Shown piece after piece: positions 16,380-24,595 of a stretch of 64,000 bases of DNA. Source of the stretch: CAJMGO01 sp900557305 (GTDB lineage Bacteria; Bacillota_I; Bacilli_A; RF39; UBA660). The notes beneath the pieces are model-generated. The model saw only the letters and a program-made list of their open reading frames with translations. It did not search any database and was not told where the DNA came from. The first letter of the stretch is position 1; each line of letters opens with the position of its first letter. Made by a program: the position numbers and the translations under genes. Location of the stretch: positions 28,940-92,939 of the forward strand of contig CAJMGO010000005.1 in the NCBI GenBank assembly GCA_905212975.1, given 5' to 3'.

Positions 16380-18122
16380 CTACATTTCTTTAAACATTTT
16401 TTCCAAATCTAATATCTTTTGAGCGTATTCAGTTTTTTTTAAGATATCACTTTCATTTTTCATCTTATTAGATAACTCTTTGCAATGACTCTTGATATTA
16501 AATTTATTAATTGTTTTTATATAATCATCAATTCCTTCTTCAGTTATTTTATCATTTATATTTAATGATATAACGGACTCAATTTTTTTCATCAATATAG
16601 GTTTATCTTTAAGATAAGTTATTATATCAGCAACATTAATATATCCATATTTGTTATAATAATAACTTACTTCTCTATATAAAAGTCTATATTCTTCATC
16701 TGGAATGTATCCAATTTTTTTACTTATTTTTCCATATAAATTTTTACTATTAAGTATATAATATAATAGTTCACTTTCTGCTTTTTCTATCAAAGATAAT
16801 CTCTTTTTTTCTACCTCTTTTTTATGAATAATATTATTATTTTTAGTTAATTTACTTTTAAGCAAATCTTCACTTATTTGCATATCTTTCGCGACTTTAT
16901 TTATAGTAAGTTCCTTTAAAATATCATCATCTATTTTATTTATTTCCAAAATCATTTCATTTATGTATTTTGCTTTATCAACATTACTATCTAAGTTTTT
17001 ATCTTTCTTTAGATAAGATAATTTAAAATCCATAATATTCATTGGATATTCCAATTTTCTTAAAAAAGCTTCTTTACCATATTTTTTTATATAATCATCT
17101 GGATCTAAATTTTCTTCTAATCTAATAACTTTAGGAGTAATTCCTATTTCTAAAAGTTCATTACTACAACTTAATGTGGCATGAGCTCCAGCTTCATCAC
17201 CATCAAAACATAATATTACTTCTTTAGCCATTCTTTTTATTAGAGCCGCTTGCTTTTTAGTAACAGATGTTCCCATAGTTGCTATAACATTATCGACACC
17301 TATGGTAGATGCTCTTATAACATCCATAAAACCTTCCATTATTATTATTTGACCTTTTTCACGTGCTTTATCTTTAGCTCTATGGTAGTTATATAAAACT
17401 TCGCCTTTTTTAAATACTTCGGTTTGTTTTGTATTTACATACTTTGATGTATCTTTTGTATCACCGTAAATTCTTCCACTAAAACCAATAACTTTACCAT
17501 TTAAATCACATAGAGGAAACATTATTCTGTTATAATAAATATCATTAAATTCAAACTCTTTTTTATTAACTAATCCAGTAGACAAAATTTCATCTTCACT
17601 ATATCCTTTTTTTTGAAGTATACCACTTAAAATAGAAGTGTTTTTCAAAGAAAGACCAATACCAAATTTTTTAATTATATCTTTATCAATTTTTCTGTTT
17701 AAAAGATATTCTATAGCTTCTTTACCATCCTTAGTATTTATATTATTAGAATAGAGTTTTTGAGCCAAATCATAAATATCATAATAATATTGATTTTTAA
17801 CATTATTATTTTTTTCTTGGCCTTTTAAATCTATAGAAATACCAGCTTTTTTTGCTACAATATTAACAGCTTCAATAAAACTAACATTTTCATAGTCTTC
17901 TATAAATTTAAATACATTACCTGCGGCGCCACAAGAAAAACATTTATATATTTGTTTATCTTGACTTACACTCATACTAGGATGATTATCATCATGAAAT
18001 GGGCAAATACCAAAATAGTTTTTCCCTTTTCCTTCAAGTTGAACATAATCTTTAATAACATCTACAATATCTACACTATTTCTTATTTCATTTATTTTAC
18101 TTTCATCAATAATATTATTCAT
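16380..18122 (-). CDS. dnaG: DNA primase
   Basis: A 580-aa primase that makes replication primers. The N-terminal CHC2 zinc finger has CPFH and CFSC, with the typical FFPC-like block replaced by CPFHDDNHPSMSV. The middle RNA polymerase domain has YNRIMFPLCDLNGKVIGFSG, and the TOPRIM motifs are EGFMDVI and CFDGDEAG with LDPDDYI. The C-terminal region binds the helicase DnaB/DnaC. Length is typical. It is the first gene of the dnaG-sigA-trmK operon and starts at an ATG with an AGGAG site. Confidence 0.96.
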   Translation of the reverse strand: MNNIIDESKINEIRNSVDIVDVIKDYVQLEGKGKNYFGICPFHDDNHPSMSVSQDKQIYKCFSCGAAGNVFKFIEDYENVSFIEAVNIVAKKAGISIDLKGQEKNNNVKNQYYYDIYDLAQKLYSNNINTKDGKEAIEYLLNRKIDKDIIKKFGIGLSLKNTSILSGILQKKGYSEDEILSTGLVNKKEFEFNDIYYNRIMFPLCDLNGKVIGFSGRIYGDTKDTSKYVNTKQTEVFKKGEVLYNYHRAKDKAREKGQIIIMEGFMDVIRASTIGVDNVIATMGTSVTKKQAALIKRMAKEVILCFDGDEAGAHATLSCSNELLEIGITPKVIRLEENLDPDDYIKKYGKEAFLRKLEYPMNIMDFKLSYLKKDKNLDSNVDKAKYINEMILEINKIDDDILKELTINKVAKDMQISEDLLKSKLTKNNNIIHKKEVEKKRLSLIEKAESELLYYILNSKNLYGKISKKIGYIPDEEYRLLYREVSYYYNKYGYINVADIITYLKDKPILMKKIESVISLNINDKITEEGIDDYIKTINKFNIKSHCKELSNKMKNESDILKKTEYAQKILDLEKMFKEM

Positions 18123-18258
18123 AAATTATACTCCTAATATTTATATACAAAAAAAGTTTCAAAAATCCTTTTTTTTACTACATTTTTTTCAAAAAAAAGT
18201 TAATTTTTCTACTATTTTTTTAAAAATTGTATAAAATAACTATTAAAGGAATGATTTT

Positions 18259-18795
18259 ATGAATAATAAAAAAATAATTTATATAAATACAATGCTATTA
18301 TTTTTACTTATGTTTATATCACATAATTTATATAAATGGCTTCCAAATGATGTGTTTGCTATATTCTTTCCAGTAAATGAAAGTATATGGGAACATATGA
18401 AAATGATATATACAACAATTATTGCTTATATACCTTTAGAATTAATTATTTTAAATAAAATAAAAATAAATAATAATAATTTACTTTTATCATCATATAT
18501 AGCTGGAATGATAAATATAATAATTGAACTTATAATATTTGTACCAATTTATAAAATTATAGGTGAAAACCTTCCTATAACGTTAGTTACATTATTAATA
18601 TCTATATTTATAAGTCAATATAGTTCATTTATTATATTAGATAAACCATATATCAAAAATTCAAATATAATATCTATTTTTTTAATTATCTTTACATTTA
18701 TATTAATGGGAATACTAACATATAACCCACCTAAAAATTTTTTATTTTTTGATCCTATAAAAGAAAAATACGGAATAAATATTTATGAAATATAA
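18259..18795 (+). CDS. DUF6512-like membrane protein
   Basis: A 178-aa protein with five or six TM segments. Recognisable pieces are HNLYKWLPNDVFAIFFPVNE, SIWEHMKMIY near the N-terminus and a conserved C-terminal tail (LTYNPPKNFLFFDPIKEKYG). These match a widespread Firmicutes family annotated DUF6512, whose function is unknown. It is a single plus-strand gene with a good ribosome site (AAAGGA), and a TATAAAAT-like -10 lies just upstream. A shared terminator separates it from the converging lipoprotein gene. Confidence 0.65.
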   Translation: MNNKKIIYINTMLLFLLMFISHNLYKWLPNDVFAIFFPVNESIWEHMKMIYTTIIAYIPLELIILNKIKINNNNLLLSSYIAGMINIIIELIIFVPIYKIIGENLPITLVTLLISIFISQYSSFIILDKPYIKNSNIISIFLIIFTFILMGILTYNPPKNFLFFDPIKEKYGINIYEI

Positions 18796-18819
18796 AAAGA
18801 GTTTTTCAACTCTTTTTTT
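18795..18819. terminator. Bidirectional terminator
   Basis: Stem AAAAGAGTT/AACTCTTTT with a TTTC loop and T run, between converging genes. Confidence 0.75.
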
Positions 18820-19519
18820 AACATTTTTCATCACATAAATCATCAAGCATTTTATGAATATAATCTTCATATATATTTTTTAATTCTTTTACTTGATCAT
18901 CATTTAATAATATATATGGATTTGTTTGTGATGAAACAGTACTAGTATGTAATCCTATAACTTTACCATCTTGAATAAATATAACTGTTGGAGCATATAT
19001 TCTTTTTATAGAAGGATCATTTAATCCATCATATATATCTAATTTTTCACTAAATAAATCAATTAAAGTATTATACTCTTTACTGCCTTCTTTTTCTGTT
19101 ATAACATTACCATTTTCATCTAATTTTAGTACATTTCTTATATCATTACCATTTTCGTCTTTTAATCTAAAATAATAAATATTTTTTATACCTGTTGCTT
19201 TAGCAGCAGATGATAAAACAGTTATAGCATTTCTACACCATGGACATTCAGAAAAACCTAAATAAAGCATAAAAGTTTCTTTATTATTTACTTTTTTTAC
19301 TATATCCGATGCTGTTACATAAGTAAATGGATTATTATCATCTAGACTTATTTCAGTATATTTTTTACCATTATTTTCATTTTCTAATCCGTTTAAGCTT
19401 TCATACTCTTCTTTAACTTTTAAAGCATCAGTATTGTTTTTCTCTTCACTTGTTTTATTACACCCAGTAATAAAACATACACATAATAATATTGTTAAAA
19501 TATTGATTATTTTTTTCAT
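18818..19519 (-). CDS. Thioredoxin-fold lipoprotein
   Basis: A 233-aa lipoprotein. The start at 19519 gives a lipoprotein signal (MKKIINILTILLCVCFITGC, lipobox ITGC) with a GGAAG ribosome site; upstream in-frame ATG codons only add a hydrophobic lead and are rejected. The mature protein has a thioredoxin-like fold with the pair CPWC in FSECPWCRNA and a cis-Pro segment YAPTVIFIQDG. It probably acts as an extracytoplasmic thiol oxidoreductase or disulfide reductase. The last residues LCDEKC contain two more Cys. The partner is unknown; the CcdA-like protein at 43.6 kb is a possible electron donor (inference). Confidence 0.75.
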   Translation of the reverse strand: MKKIINILTILLCVCFITGCNKTSEEKNNTDALKVKEEYESLNGLENENNGKKYTEISLDDNNPFTYVTASDIVKKVNNKETFMLYLGFSECPWCRNAITVLSSAAKATGIKNIYYFRLKDENGNDIRNVLKLDENGNVITEKEGSKEYNTLIDLFSEKLDIYDGLNDPSIKRIYAPTVIFIQDGKVIGLHTSTVSSQTNPYILLNDDQVKELKNIYEDYIHKMLDDLCDEKC

Positions 19520-19572
19520 ATACATCTTCCTATCATAAATCGAATTAATTATATCCAAAAAGTATAAAAATA

Positions 19573-19600
19573 AAAAGATATAAATTAAATATCTTTTTTT
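19573..19600 (-). terminator. Terminator-like hairpin
   Basis: Stem AAAGATAT/ATATCTTT with flanking A/T runs, downstream of the displaced tRNA fragment. It may have ended the original tRNA transcript. Confidence 0.5.
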
Positions 19601-19608
19601 GTATATCA

Positions 19609-19627
19609 AGTTTGAACGGTTCAAACT
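19609..19627. repeat. Perfect 19-bp palindrome
   Basis: AGTTTGAAC-G-GTTCAAACT, 12 bp outside the tRNA-Met fragment. It could be part of a tRNA terminator or a protein-binding site. Confidence 0.5.
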
Positions 19628-19638
19628 ATTATTACATT

Positions 19639-19684
19639 TGGTAGCGACAGGGGGGGATCGAACCCTCGACCTTTCGGGTATGAA
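19639..19684 (-). pseudogene. Displaced 3' half of tRNA-Met (candidate attachment site)
   Basis: These 46 bp repeat the intact tRNA-Met from the anticodon loop to the CCA end, with one extra G in the T-stem run. The similarity also continues loosely past CCA (GTAATAATAG in both). The 5' half is absent: upstream sequence is unrelated. This is the layout left when a site-specific element enters the 3' half of a tRNA gene; a truncated tandem duplication is the alternative. Confidence 0.7.
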
Positions 19685-19704
19685 AAATAAGCCCTAAATT
19701 AAAT

Positions 19705-19841
19705 TACCGTTTATTTTTTACCGTTTCCCTTATTAAATAAGGCTTCGCTCCGATATATATTATAAAATAAAATATAAGTAAATTCAAGTAAATTCAAATA
19801 AATATAAATAATTTTATATAAAAATTCCCTAAAATTTCCCT
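19705..19841. repeat. Cluster of short direct repeats next to the tRNA fragment
   Basis: Three pairs of direct repeats: TACCGTTT (19705-19712 and 19719-19726), tandem AAGTAAATTC (19776-19785 and 19786-19795), and AAATTCCCT/AAATTTCCCT (about 19822-19841). Clustered repeats of this size beside a tRNA attachment site resemble arm-type sites bound by tyrosine integrases. That reading is inference. Confidence 0.4.
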
Positions 19842-19863
19842 GAATATTTTTTAAGCATTAAAT

Positions 19864-20349
19864 TTATTTTCTTTCTTTTTTTATATATTCAATGTTAAAC
19901 TCATCTAAATCGCTTATTTTAATTGTACCATCTTCTAGTGAAGATTTTAATCCCTCTTGATATTCGTTAGGGGCATAAATTACTTTAATATATTGACTCT
20001 TTTGACAAGGTAAGTAATAAATATATTCATCATCTTTATAAATTTCTTCTAAAGCAGAATCACAAGCAAAGTTTTCGTTATTTTTACTACTATCAACAAT
20101 GACAAATTCTTTTTCAATATCATATTTTGAATTATTAAAAACAGTAATATTAAATATCTTTATTATAACTCCTTTTTTATAACCCATACGAATATCATCT
20201 ATTGAATAAATACTATTAACTTTTGATATTGAATAAGTTAAAGATTTCCACTCAACTGTACCACCATCTTTTAGTTTAAAAGGTATAGGTATTAACAAAA
20301 TCAATAATATTATAATAATCACAATTTTAGCAATTTTTTTACTTTTCAT
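19864..20349 (-). CDS. Membrane-anchored hypothetical protein (cargo between tRNA repeats)
   Basis: A 161-aa protein with a basic start and one TM (about 8-27), then LKDGGTVEWKSLTYSISKVN, a segment I recognise from small anchored proteins common in gut Firmicutes, and a second module near the C-terminus (YYLPCQKSQYIKVIYAPNEY and IKISDLDEFNIEYI). Function is unknown. It is the only gene between the tRNA-Met and its 3' duplicate, so it may be cargo of a decayed element. An AAAGGA ribosome site and an extended -10 (TGGTATAAT on the minus strand, near 20388-20396) precede it. Confidence 0.65.
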   Translation of the reverse strand: MKSKKIAKIVIIIILLILLIPIPFKLKDGGTVEWKSLTYSISKVNSIYSIDDIRMGYKKGVIIKIFNITVFNNSKYDIEKEFVIVDSSKNNENFACDSALEEIYKDDEYIYYLPCQKSQYIKVIYAPNEYQEGLKSSLEDGTIKISDLDEFNIEYIKKERK

Positions 20350-20387
20350 TTTTCATATCCTTTCCACAAACTATCTTTGTTAATAAT

Positions 20388-20396
20388 ATTATACCA
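20388..20396 (-). promoter_or_regulatory. Extended -10 element upstream of the 161-aa gene
   Basis: Minus-strand TGGTATAAT; no clear -35 at the usual distance, which is common for TGn-type promoters. Confidence 0.4.
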
Positions 20397-20454
20397 TATT
20401 ATTGATAAAAATAGTAATACAATGGTATTGATATGTCAAATAAGATTAAAATGT

Positions 20455-20482
20455 ATAAAAAAAATAGATATTTCTATCTATT
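20455..20482 (-). terminator. Terminator of tRNA-Met
   Basis: Stem AATAGATA/TATCTATT with a 4-nt loop and an eight-T run on the minus strand, 12 bp after the CCA end. Confidence 0.75.
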
Positions 20483-20493
20483 ATTACTCATAT

Positions 20494-20570
20494 TGGTAGC
20501 GACAGGGGGGATCGAACCCTCGACCTTTCGGGTATGAACCGAACGCTCTAGCCAGCTGAGCTACGTCGCC
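20494..20570 (-). tRNA. tRNA-Met(CAT), elongator type
   Basis: 77 nt with encoded CCA. The acceptor stem is GGCGACG/TGTCGCT (G-U at both ends), the D arm is GCTCAGCTGGCTAGAGC, the anticodon stem is TTCGG/CCGAA with loop TTCATAC (anticodon CAT), and the T arm is GAGGG-TTCGATC-CCCCC, which contains one A-C mismatch. The pattern matches Bacillus elongator tRNA-Met closely, including AGGTC in the variable loop. Ile2 (lysidine) identity is less likely. A promoter and terminator flank it. Confidence 0.9.
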
Positions 20571-20588
20571 ATATCAACAAGCAATTTG

Positions 20589-20617
20589 ATTATATCAAAA
20601 ATGCTTGCCTTTTTCAA
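20589..20617 (-). promoter_or_regulatory. Predicted promoter of tRNA-Met
   Basis: Minus-strand TTGAAA, 17-bp spacer, TATAAT, 18 bp upstream of the mature tRNA 5' end. Confidence 0.65.
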
Positions 20618-20638
20618 TACTAAAATTAATTTTTTTTA

Positions 20639-21676
20639 TTAATCTGTGAATAATCCCCAACCAGTTACTACTCTACGTCCACCTTCGATAGTTTTTCCAT
20701 ATACATTTTTTGGTGTATTTATTAATTTACCATTAGCAACTAATTGTGCTGAAGTACCACCATCTAGGTTTGCTGCATTATAAGCACCATATAATTCTAG
20801 AGTATCAGCCATTTCTGTTAATGTAGGACCCTTTGTGTGAACTCCTTCAGTAACTAAGAATAATATTACTCCATCTTTTCTTTGACCTATTGCAACACGG
20901 GCAGCTCTATCGTATCCTCCAGCAGCAGAATTTGACGATATCTTTTTTCCATTTACAATTAAGAATGGTCCAAATTCAATTCCATCTCTTATTCCTGCAG
21001 CAATAGCTTCTTCTCCTGTAGCGTTTATAAGTAATAATTTGTTTTCATATGTCATACCTATTATATTACTAGCATTATTATTATCTGACCAAATTATTTC
21101 TCCATCTTTAATAACATATCCAATTGGTATATCACTACCATATCCTGTTATATCTTGAAATCCACCACCATTTATACAAACCTTAGCGCCATTTCTTGTA
21201 CACATTTTTATCATAGTTTCTTGACCTTTACCTGTATTAAATGAAGGAGATGTAAGTAATTGTACTTTTGAAGGATCATATACTGCGACTAAGTGAGCAT
21301 CATATTTTCCAACTTTAACATCAATCATTTTATAATCATCGTTGCCATTTTCTCTTGTAAGTATTTCTTTATCATATTCATTGTCATAATGCTTCTTTTC
21401 GGAAGTATCTATAACAATTTCATCTAAATCCATATTTTCATCTGGTATTACATATGAATTAGAAGCAACAACTTTACTTACCTCTTCTTCACTATAAAAA
21501 GTATAAGCAACCCATTGATGAGTTTTTGTAATCATTGCAGTTGAAATGATTTTGTTTTTAAAACCTTTAAATGGTCCATAAAATAAGAAGAAGCAACCTC
21601 CTACAAAAATATCTATTATAATCATAATAATTGTAAAAGGCTTAATTTTTCTATTCTTTTTTGTTTTCTTTTTCAT
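20639..21676 (-). CDS. Membrane-anchored phosphodiester glycosidase (NAGPA) family protein
   Basis: A 345-aa protein with one N-terminal TM (about 14-34) and an extracytoplasmic NAGPA-type domain from about residue 115: INGGGFQDITGYGSDIPIGY, EFGPFLIVNG, RAARVAIGQRKDGVILFLV, and NLDGGTSAQLV near the end. The family removes sugar phosphodiester caps in animals; bacterial members are cell-surface proteins thought to act on glycan or wall polymers, mostly untested. It begins 3 bp after the two-module gene upstream, so both are one operon. The domain call is firm; the substrate is unknown. Confidence 0.82.
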   Translation of the reverse strand: MKKKTKKNRKIKPFTIIMIIIDIFVGGCFFLFYGPFKGFKNKIISTAMITKTHQWVAYTFYSEEEVSKVVASNSYVIPDENMDLDEIVIDTSEKKHYDNEYDKEILTRENGNDDYKMIDVKVGKYDAHLVAVYDPSKVQLLTSPSFNTGKGQETMIKMCTRNGAKVCINGGGFQDITGYGSDIPIGYVIKDGEIIWSDNNNASNIIGMTYENKLLLINATGEEAIAAGIRDGIEFGPFLIVNGKKISSNSAAGGYDRAARVAIGQRKDGVILFLVTEGVHTKGPTLTEMADTLELYGAYNAANLDGGTSAQLVANGKLINTPKNVYGKTIEGGRRVVTGWGLFTD

Positions 21677-21679
21677 AAA

Positions 21680-23041
21680 TTAATCCTCCAATACAAATGG
21701 ATCACTACTAGTTCCACTACCACTTAATTTTTCATTTTTCTTGATTGCAACAGCAGGTCTAAAAGGTCTTGATACTGATGTTTTAGATTCTGCAAGTACA
21801 GTATTATAAATATGTAGTTTCTCATTAACTGGTGTTGACAAATAATAATTAAGTAAACTACTTCCAAATTTAATATCAGACATATTTAAGATACCAACAT
21901 ATGCTTCTATTGAATCATTTTCTGTATCTTTATAAGATTTTGTATATTCTCCAACATACCACTTTGTACTAACCAATTTGTCTTTATAAGATAAACTATT
22001 TAAATAAGTATTGTTTAAATAATATGCTAAACTTCCGGATACATCAGCATCAAATTTGTTATTCTTTCCATATGTATAACTTTTCTTACTTAATGAATTA
22101 AGTTCTAGTTTTATTACCTTATCGTTTATATCAAATACTCTATAAACGTCATCATCTAATTTAACATATGATCCAACCATAATTTCTTTATTTTCTTCTT
22201 TAACCTTGTATGGATTAGCCTTTGTACCATCTCCACCATCAAGTATACTTGTTGAAGAAATTGTAATCATTGGTTTTATCATATATAAAGAATTTGAATC
22301 ACTTGTAGTTATACTACTACCACTTGTATTCCATACTTTCTTTGAAGATGAATTACCATTTAAAAGCCATATTTTATTATTTTCTAAAGATATAAATGTC
22401 TTTCCATCTTGAATGCTATTTAAGTAACTTGATACATCAAGCAAGTTTACATAGTTATTAATATTTAAGTTGCTACAAGTAATTTTTGTTGTACTTGTTA
22501 TACTATCAGTACATACTGATGAAGTAGTTAATAATGATTTATTTAATGATTTTATATAAACATTATTTAAATAACTATATATATCAGATTTTTCATAACT
22601 TGTATAAACGTTATTCCATGGCATAATATTAATATAATCATCTAATATTAACTCTATAGAATTATCACTTCTTACTTTTAATATTCTCCATAATTGATTT
22701 GAAAATTCAACATAATTATTTACATCTTCACCTTTATAGATAACATTACCACTTAATCTATAAGCTCCATCACCATCTGTAACAAAAGGCGTTTTTGATA
22801 AAATTGATTGGGCCATATAAACAGTATTATCACTAGATCCTTTAGGATTGTATATTTTATAATATTTAATAAGTCTTTTACCGTAATAAATACAACAAAT
22901 TACTATAAATAATATACTTAATATACAAAAGATATTTTGTATAATTCCTTTTTTTAATTTAGTTCTTTTTTTTACTTTCTTTGTTTCTTTTTCTCTAACT
23001 TTTTCTTGATTAGATTTGAAATCTATTTCATTCATATCCAT
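21680..23041 (-). CDS. Surface protein with two DUF6273-like modules
   Basis: A 453-aa protein with a Lys-rich cytoplasmic head, one TM (about 32-52) and two similar extracellular modules. Module 1 begins at NNYVEFSNQLWRILKVRSDN and ends near MIKPMITISSTSILDGGDGT; module 2 begins near VKLDDDVYRVFDINDKVIKL and ends FRPAVAIKKNEKLSGSGTSS. Each ends with the DGTKANPY or GTSSDPFVL type of closing motif seen in DUF6273-like repeats. Function is unknown; it is probably a surface-exposed protein acting with the NAGPA-like neighbour. A terminator lies upstream of it, so it likely has its own promoter. Confidence 0.6.
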   Translation of the reverse strand: MDMNEIDFKSNQEKVREKETKKVKKRTKLKKGIIQNIFCILSILFIVICCIYYGKRLIKYYKIYNPKGSSDNTVYMAQSILSKTPFVTDGDGAYRLSGNVIYKGEDVNNYVEFSNQLWRILKVRSDNSIELILDDYINIMPWNNVYTSYEKSDIYSYLNNVYIKSLNKSLLTTSSVCTDSITSTTKITCSNLNINNYVNLLDVSSYLNSIQDGKTFISLENNKIWLLNGNSSSKKVWNTSGSSITTSDSNSLYMIKPMITISSTSILDGGDGTKANPYKVKEENKEIMVGSYVKLDDDVYRVFDINDKVIKLELNSLSKKSYTYGKNNKFDADVSGSLAYYLNNTYLNSLSYKDKLVSTKWYVGEYTKSYKDTENDSIEAYVGILNMSDIKFGSSLLNYYLSTPVNEKLHIYNTVLAESKTSVSRPFRPAVAIKKNEKLSGSGTSSDPFVLED

Positions 23042-23072
23042 ACTTTCAACTCCGATTCTATAAAATTATATC

Positions 23073-23110
23073 AAAAAAAAAAGTAATATTCAATTATATT
23101 AACTTTTTTT
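23073..23110 (-). terminator. Terminator after lepB
   Basis: An AT-rich stem of about 13 bp with one mismatch, ending in ten T on the minus strand, right after the lepB stop. Confidence 0.55.
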
Positions 23111-23113
23111 AAA

Positions 23114-23617
23114 TTAAATTGTTCCAAATTTTGTAAAGGGAAAAATTGAAAAAACAGTAGTTCCTAAAATATCATCGCTTTTTACAAATCCAAATACTCT
23201 TGAATCAGTAGAATTTTCACGATTATCACCTAAAACTAAATAAGAATCTTTAGGTATAAATGATGTAATCATCAAATCAATAATATCGAAATCATTTGTT
23301 TTTACATCACTATTTAAAAATGGTTCCTTAACATATTTACCATTTACATATAATTTATTACTTTTATATTGTATATGCTCACCAGGAAGTCCTATAACTC
23401 TTTTTATAAGTTTTTCACCATTATAATTAACAACTACTACATCAAATCTTTTATATTCTTTTTTTGTTTTGTTTAATATAAGAATTTGACCATCATCAAA
23501 AGTTGGATACATAGAATAACCTGCTACTCTAACTGGAGTTACAAGAAAACTTCTTATAAGTACTACAGCAACAATTATAACAATATAAGGAATTATATCT
23601 TTTAAGATTTTTTTCAT
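23114..23617 (-). CDS. lepB: Signal peptidase I
   Basis: A 167-aa S26A peptidase that removes secretory signal peptides. It has one N-terminal TM (about 7-26), catalytic Ser in VAGYSMYPTF, catalytic Lys in LIKRVIGLPGE, and the C-terminal box LGDNRENSTDSRVFG. This is the bacterial Ser/Lys type, distinct from the SipW-type Ser/His enzyme at 2 kb. The start at 23617 follows AAAGGTGAT; the extra upstream codons overlap that site and are rejected. It follows rplS by 33 bp. Confidence 0.93.
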   Translation of the reverse strand: MKKILKDIIPYIVIIVAVVLIRSFLVTPVRVAGYSMYPTFDDGQILILNKTKKEYKRFDVVVVNYNGEKLIKRVIGLPGEHIQYKSNKLYVNGKYVKEPFLNSDVKTNDFDIIDLMITSFIPKDSYLVLGDNRENSTDSRVFGFVKSDDILGTTVFSIFPFTKFGTI

Positions 23618-23635
23618 AATTATCACCTTTCAAAC

Positions 23636-23665
23636 AAAAATAAGACAAGCTATGCTGCTGTCTTA
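23636..23665 (-). terminator. Terminator overlapping the end of rplS
   Basis: Stem TAAGACA/TGTCTTA with a T run on the minus strand, spanning the rplS stop codon. Confidence 0.5.
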
Positions 23666-24003
23666 TCTCTACGCTCTTTGATTTTTGGTTGAGATTTTAA
23701 ATCTCTTAAATAATTCAATTTAGCTCTTCTAACCATACCTTTTCTAACAACAGTAACACCTTTAATAGTTGGCATATTGTATGGGAAAGTTTTTTCAACT
23801 CCAATACCAGCAGATAATTTTCTAACTGTAAAAGTTTTACTTACACCAGAACCTTTAATAGCTATTACTATTCCTTCGTATGATTGAATTCTTTCTCTTT
23901 TACCTTCAACTATGTTAATATCTACTCTTACAGTATCACCAACACGGAATTCAGGTAAATCATGTCTAATTTGACTAGCAGTTATTTTTTCTATCAAATT
24001 CAC
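23650..24003 (-). CDS. rplS: 50S ribosomal protein L19
   Basis: A 117-aa L19 with the usual signatures FRVGDTVRVDINIVEGKRER, QSYEGIVIA and FTVRKLSAGIGVEKTFP. L19 sits at the 30S-50S interface. Start codon is GTG, with a GGAGTGA site. A promoter (24067-24095) drives it separately from the trmD genes upstream, leaving a leader of about 55 nt that could carry autoregulation. Confidence 0.95.
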   Translation of the reverse strand: MNLIEKITASQIRHDLPEFRVGDTVRVDINIVEGKRERIQSYEGIVIAIKGSGVSKTFTVRKLSAGIGVEKTFPYNMPTIKGVTVVRKGMVRRAKLNYLRDLKSQPKIKERRDKTAA

Positions 24004-24066
24004 GATGTCTCACTCCTTTTCTTAATTTTGATCATTATAATATATTAATAAGCGGATCACTTGATA

Positions 24067-24095
24067 ATTTTAACATAATTACCTATAAAAATCAA
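24067..24095 (-). promoter_or_regulatory. Predicted promoter of rplS
   Basis: Minus-strand TTGATT, 17-bp spacer, TAAAAT. Confidence 0.55.
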
Positions 24096-24139
24096 TAACT
24101 ATAATTAATTTTATTATTTTTATATTCTTTTATTATTTA

Positions 24140-24595
24140 TTATCTAGATTTTCCTTTAGTTTCTTCGTTTTCATAGTCAAGTTCTGGGACTTGTTTATAT
24201 ACAATTTTTAATTTAATCTCGTGTTCAAGTAAATTTAATTTATTAATTAATAATTTTATATATTTTTGATCAAGATATTTGCTATATTTATATTCTATTA
24301 TTGATTTAAAACGCGCTACATCATTTAAAGCTAATTTTAAATCAGTATCATCAGAATCATCATCATCATCTAAAACATTAATTATATATTGAAGATAAAA
24401 ATCTAATTTTTTCTTTATTTTTCTTTTTAAAACTTTATCAATAAAAGAAGGATTAACTATCATAACAGAATTAACCTTAGATATTTCTTTTACTCTGTTT
24501 CTAGGTTTTACTTTATAACCATTTATTTTTCCTTTATTAAGCTTGATTTTAGCGTTTTCTTTGCTTTCTTTTTGTAATGAATACTTACTACTCAT
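24140..24595 (-). CDS. Hypothetical basic protein with acidic run
   Basis: A 151-aa protein without a recognised domain. The N-terminal 60 residues are strongly basic (KIKLNKGKINGYKVKPRNRV). A run of Asp and Ser follows at the middle (VLDDDDDSDDTDL), and the C-terminal half is helical (SKYLDQKYIKLLINKLNLLE). The start at 24595 overlaps the end of trmD by 8 bp and uses a GAGTGAT site, so translation is likely coupled. The basic head and place among tRNA/ribosome genes suggest RNA or ribosome contact, but this is only inference. Confidence 0.6.
   Translation of the reverse strand: MSSKYSLQKESKENAKIKLNKGKINGYKVKPRNRVKEISKVNSVMIVNPSFIDKVLKRKIKKKLDFYLQYIINVLDDDDDSDDTDLKLALNDVARFKSIIEYKYSKYLDQKYIKLLINKLNLLEHEIKLKIVYKQVPELDYENEETKGKSR

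Noticed and set aside
19776..19805. Tandem 10-bp repeats as a start of a CRISPR array or replication iterons
   Set aside because: Only two exact copies and no spacers of even size; no replication gene nearby. Kept only as possible integrase arm sites.
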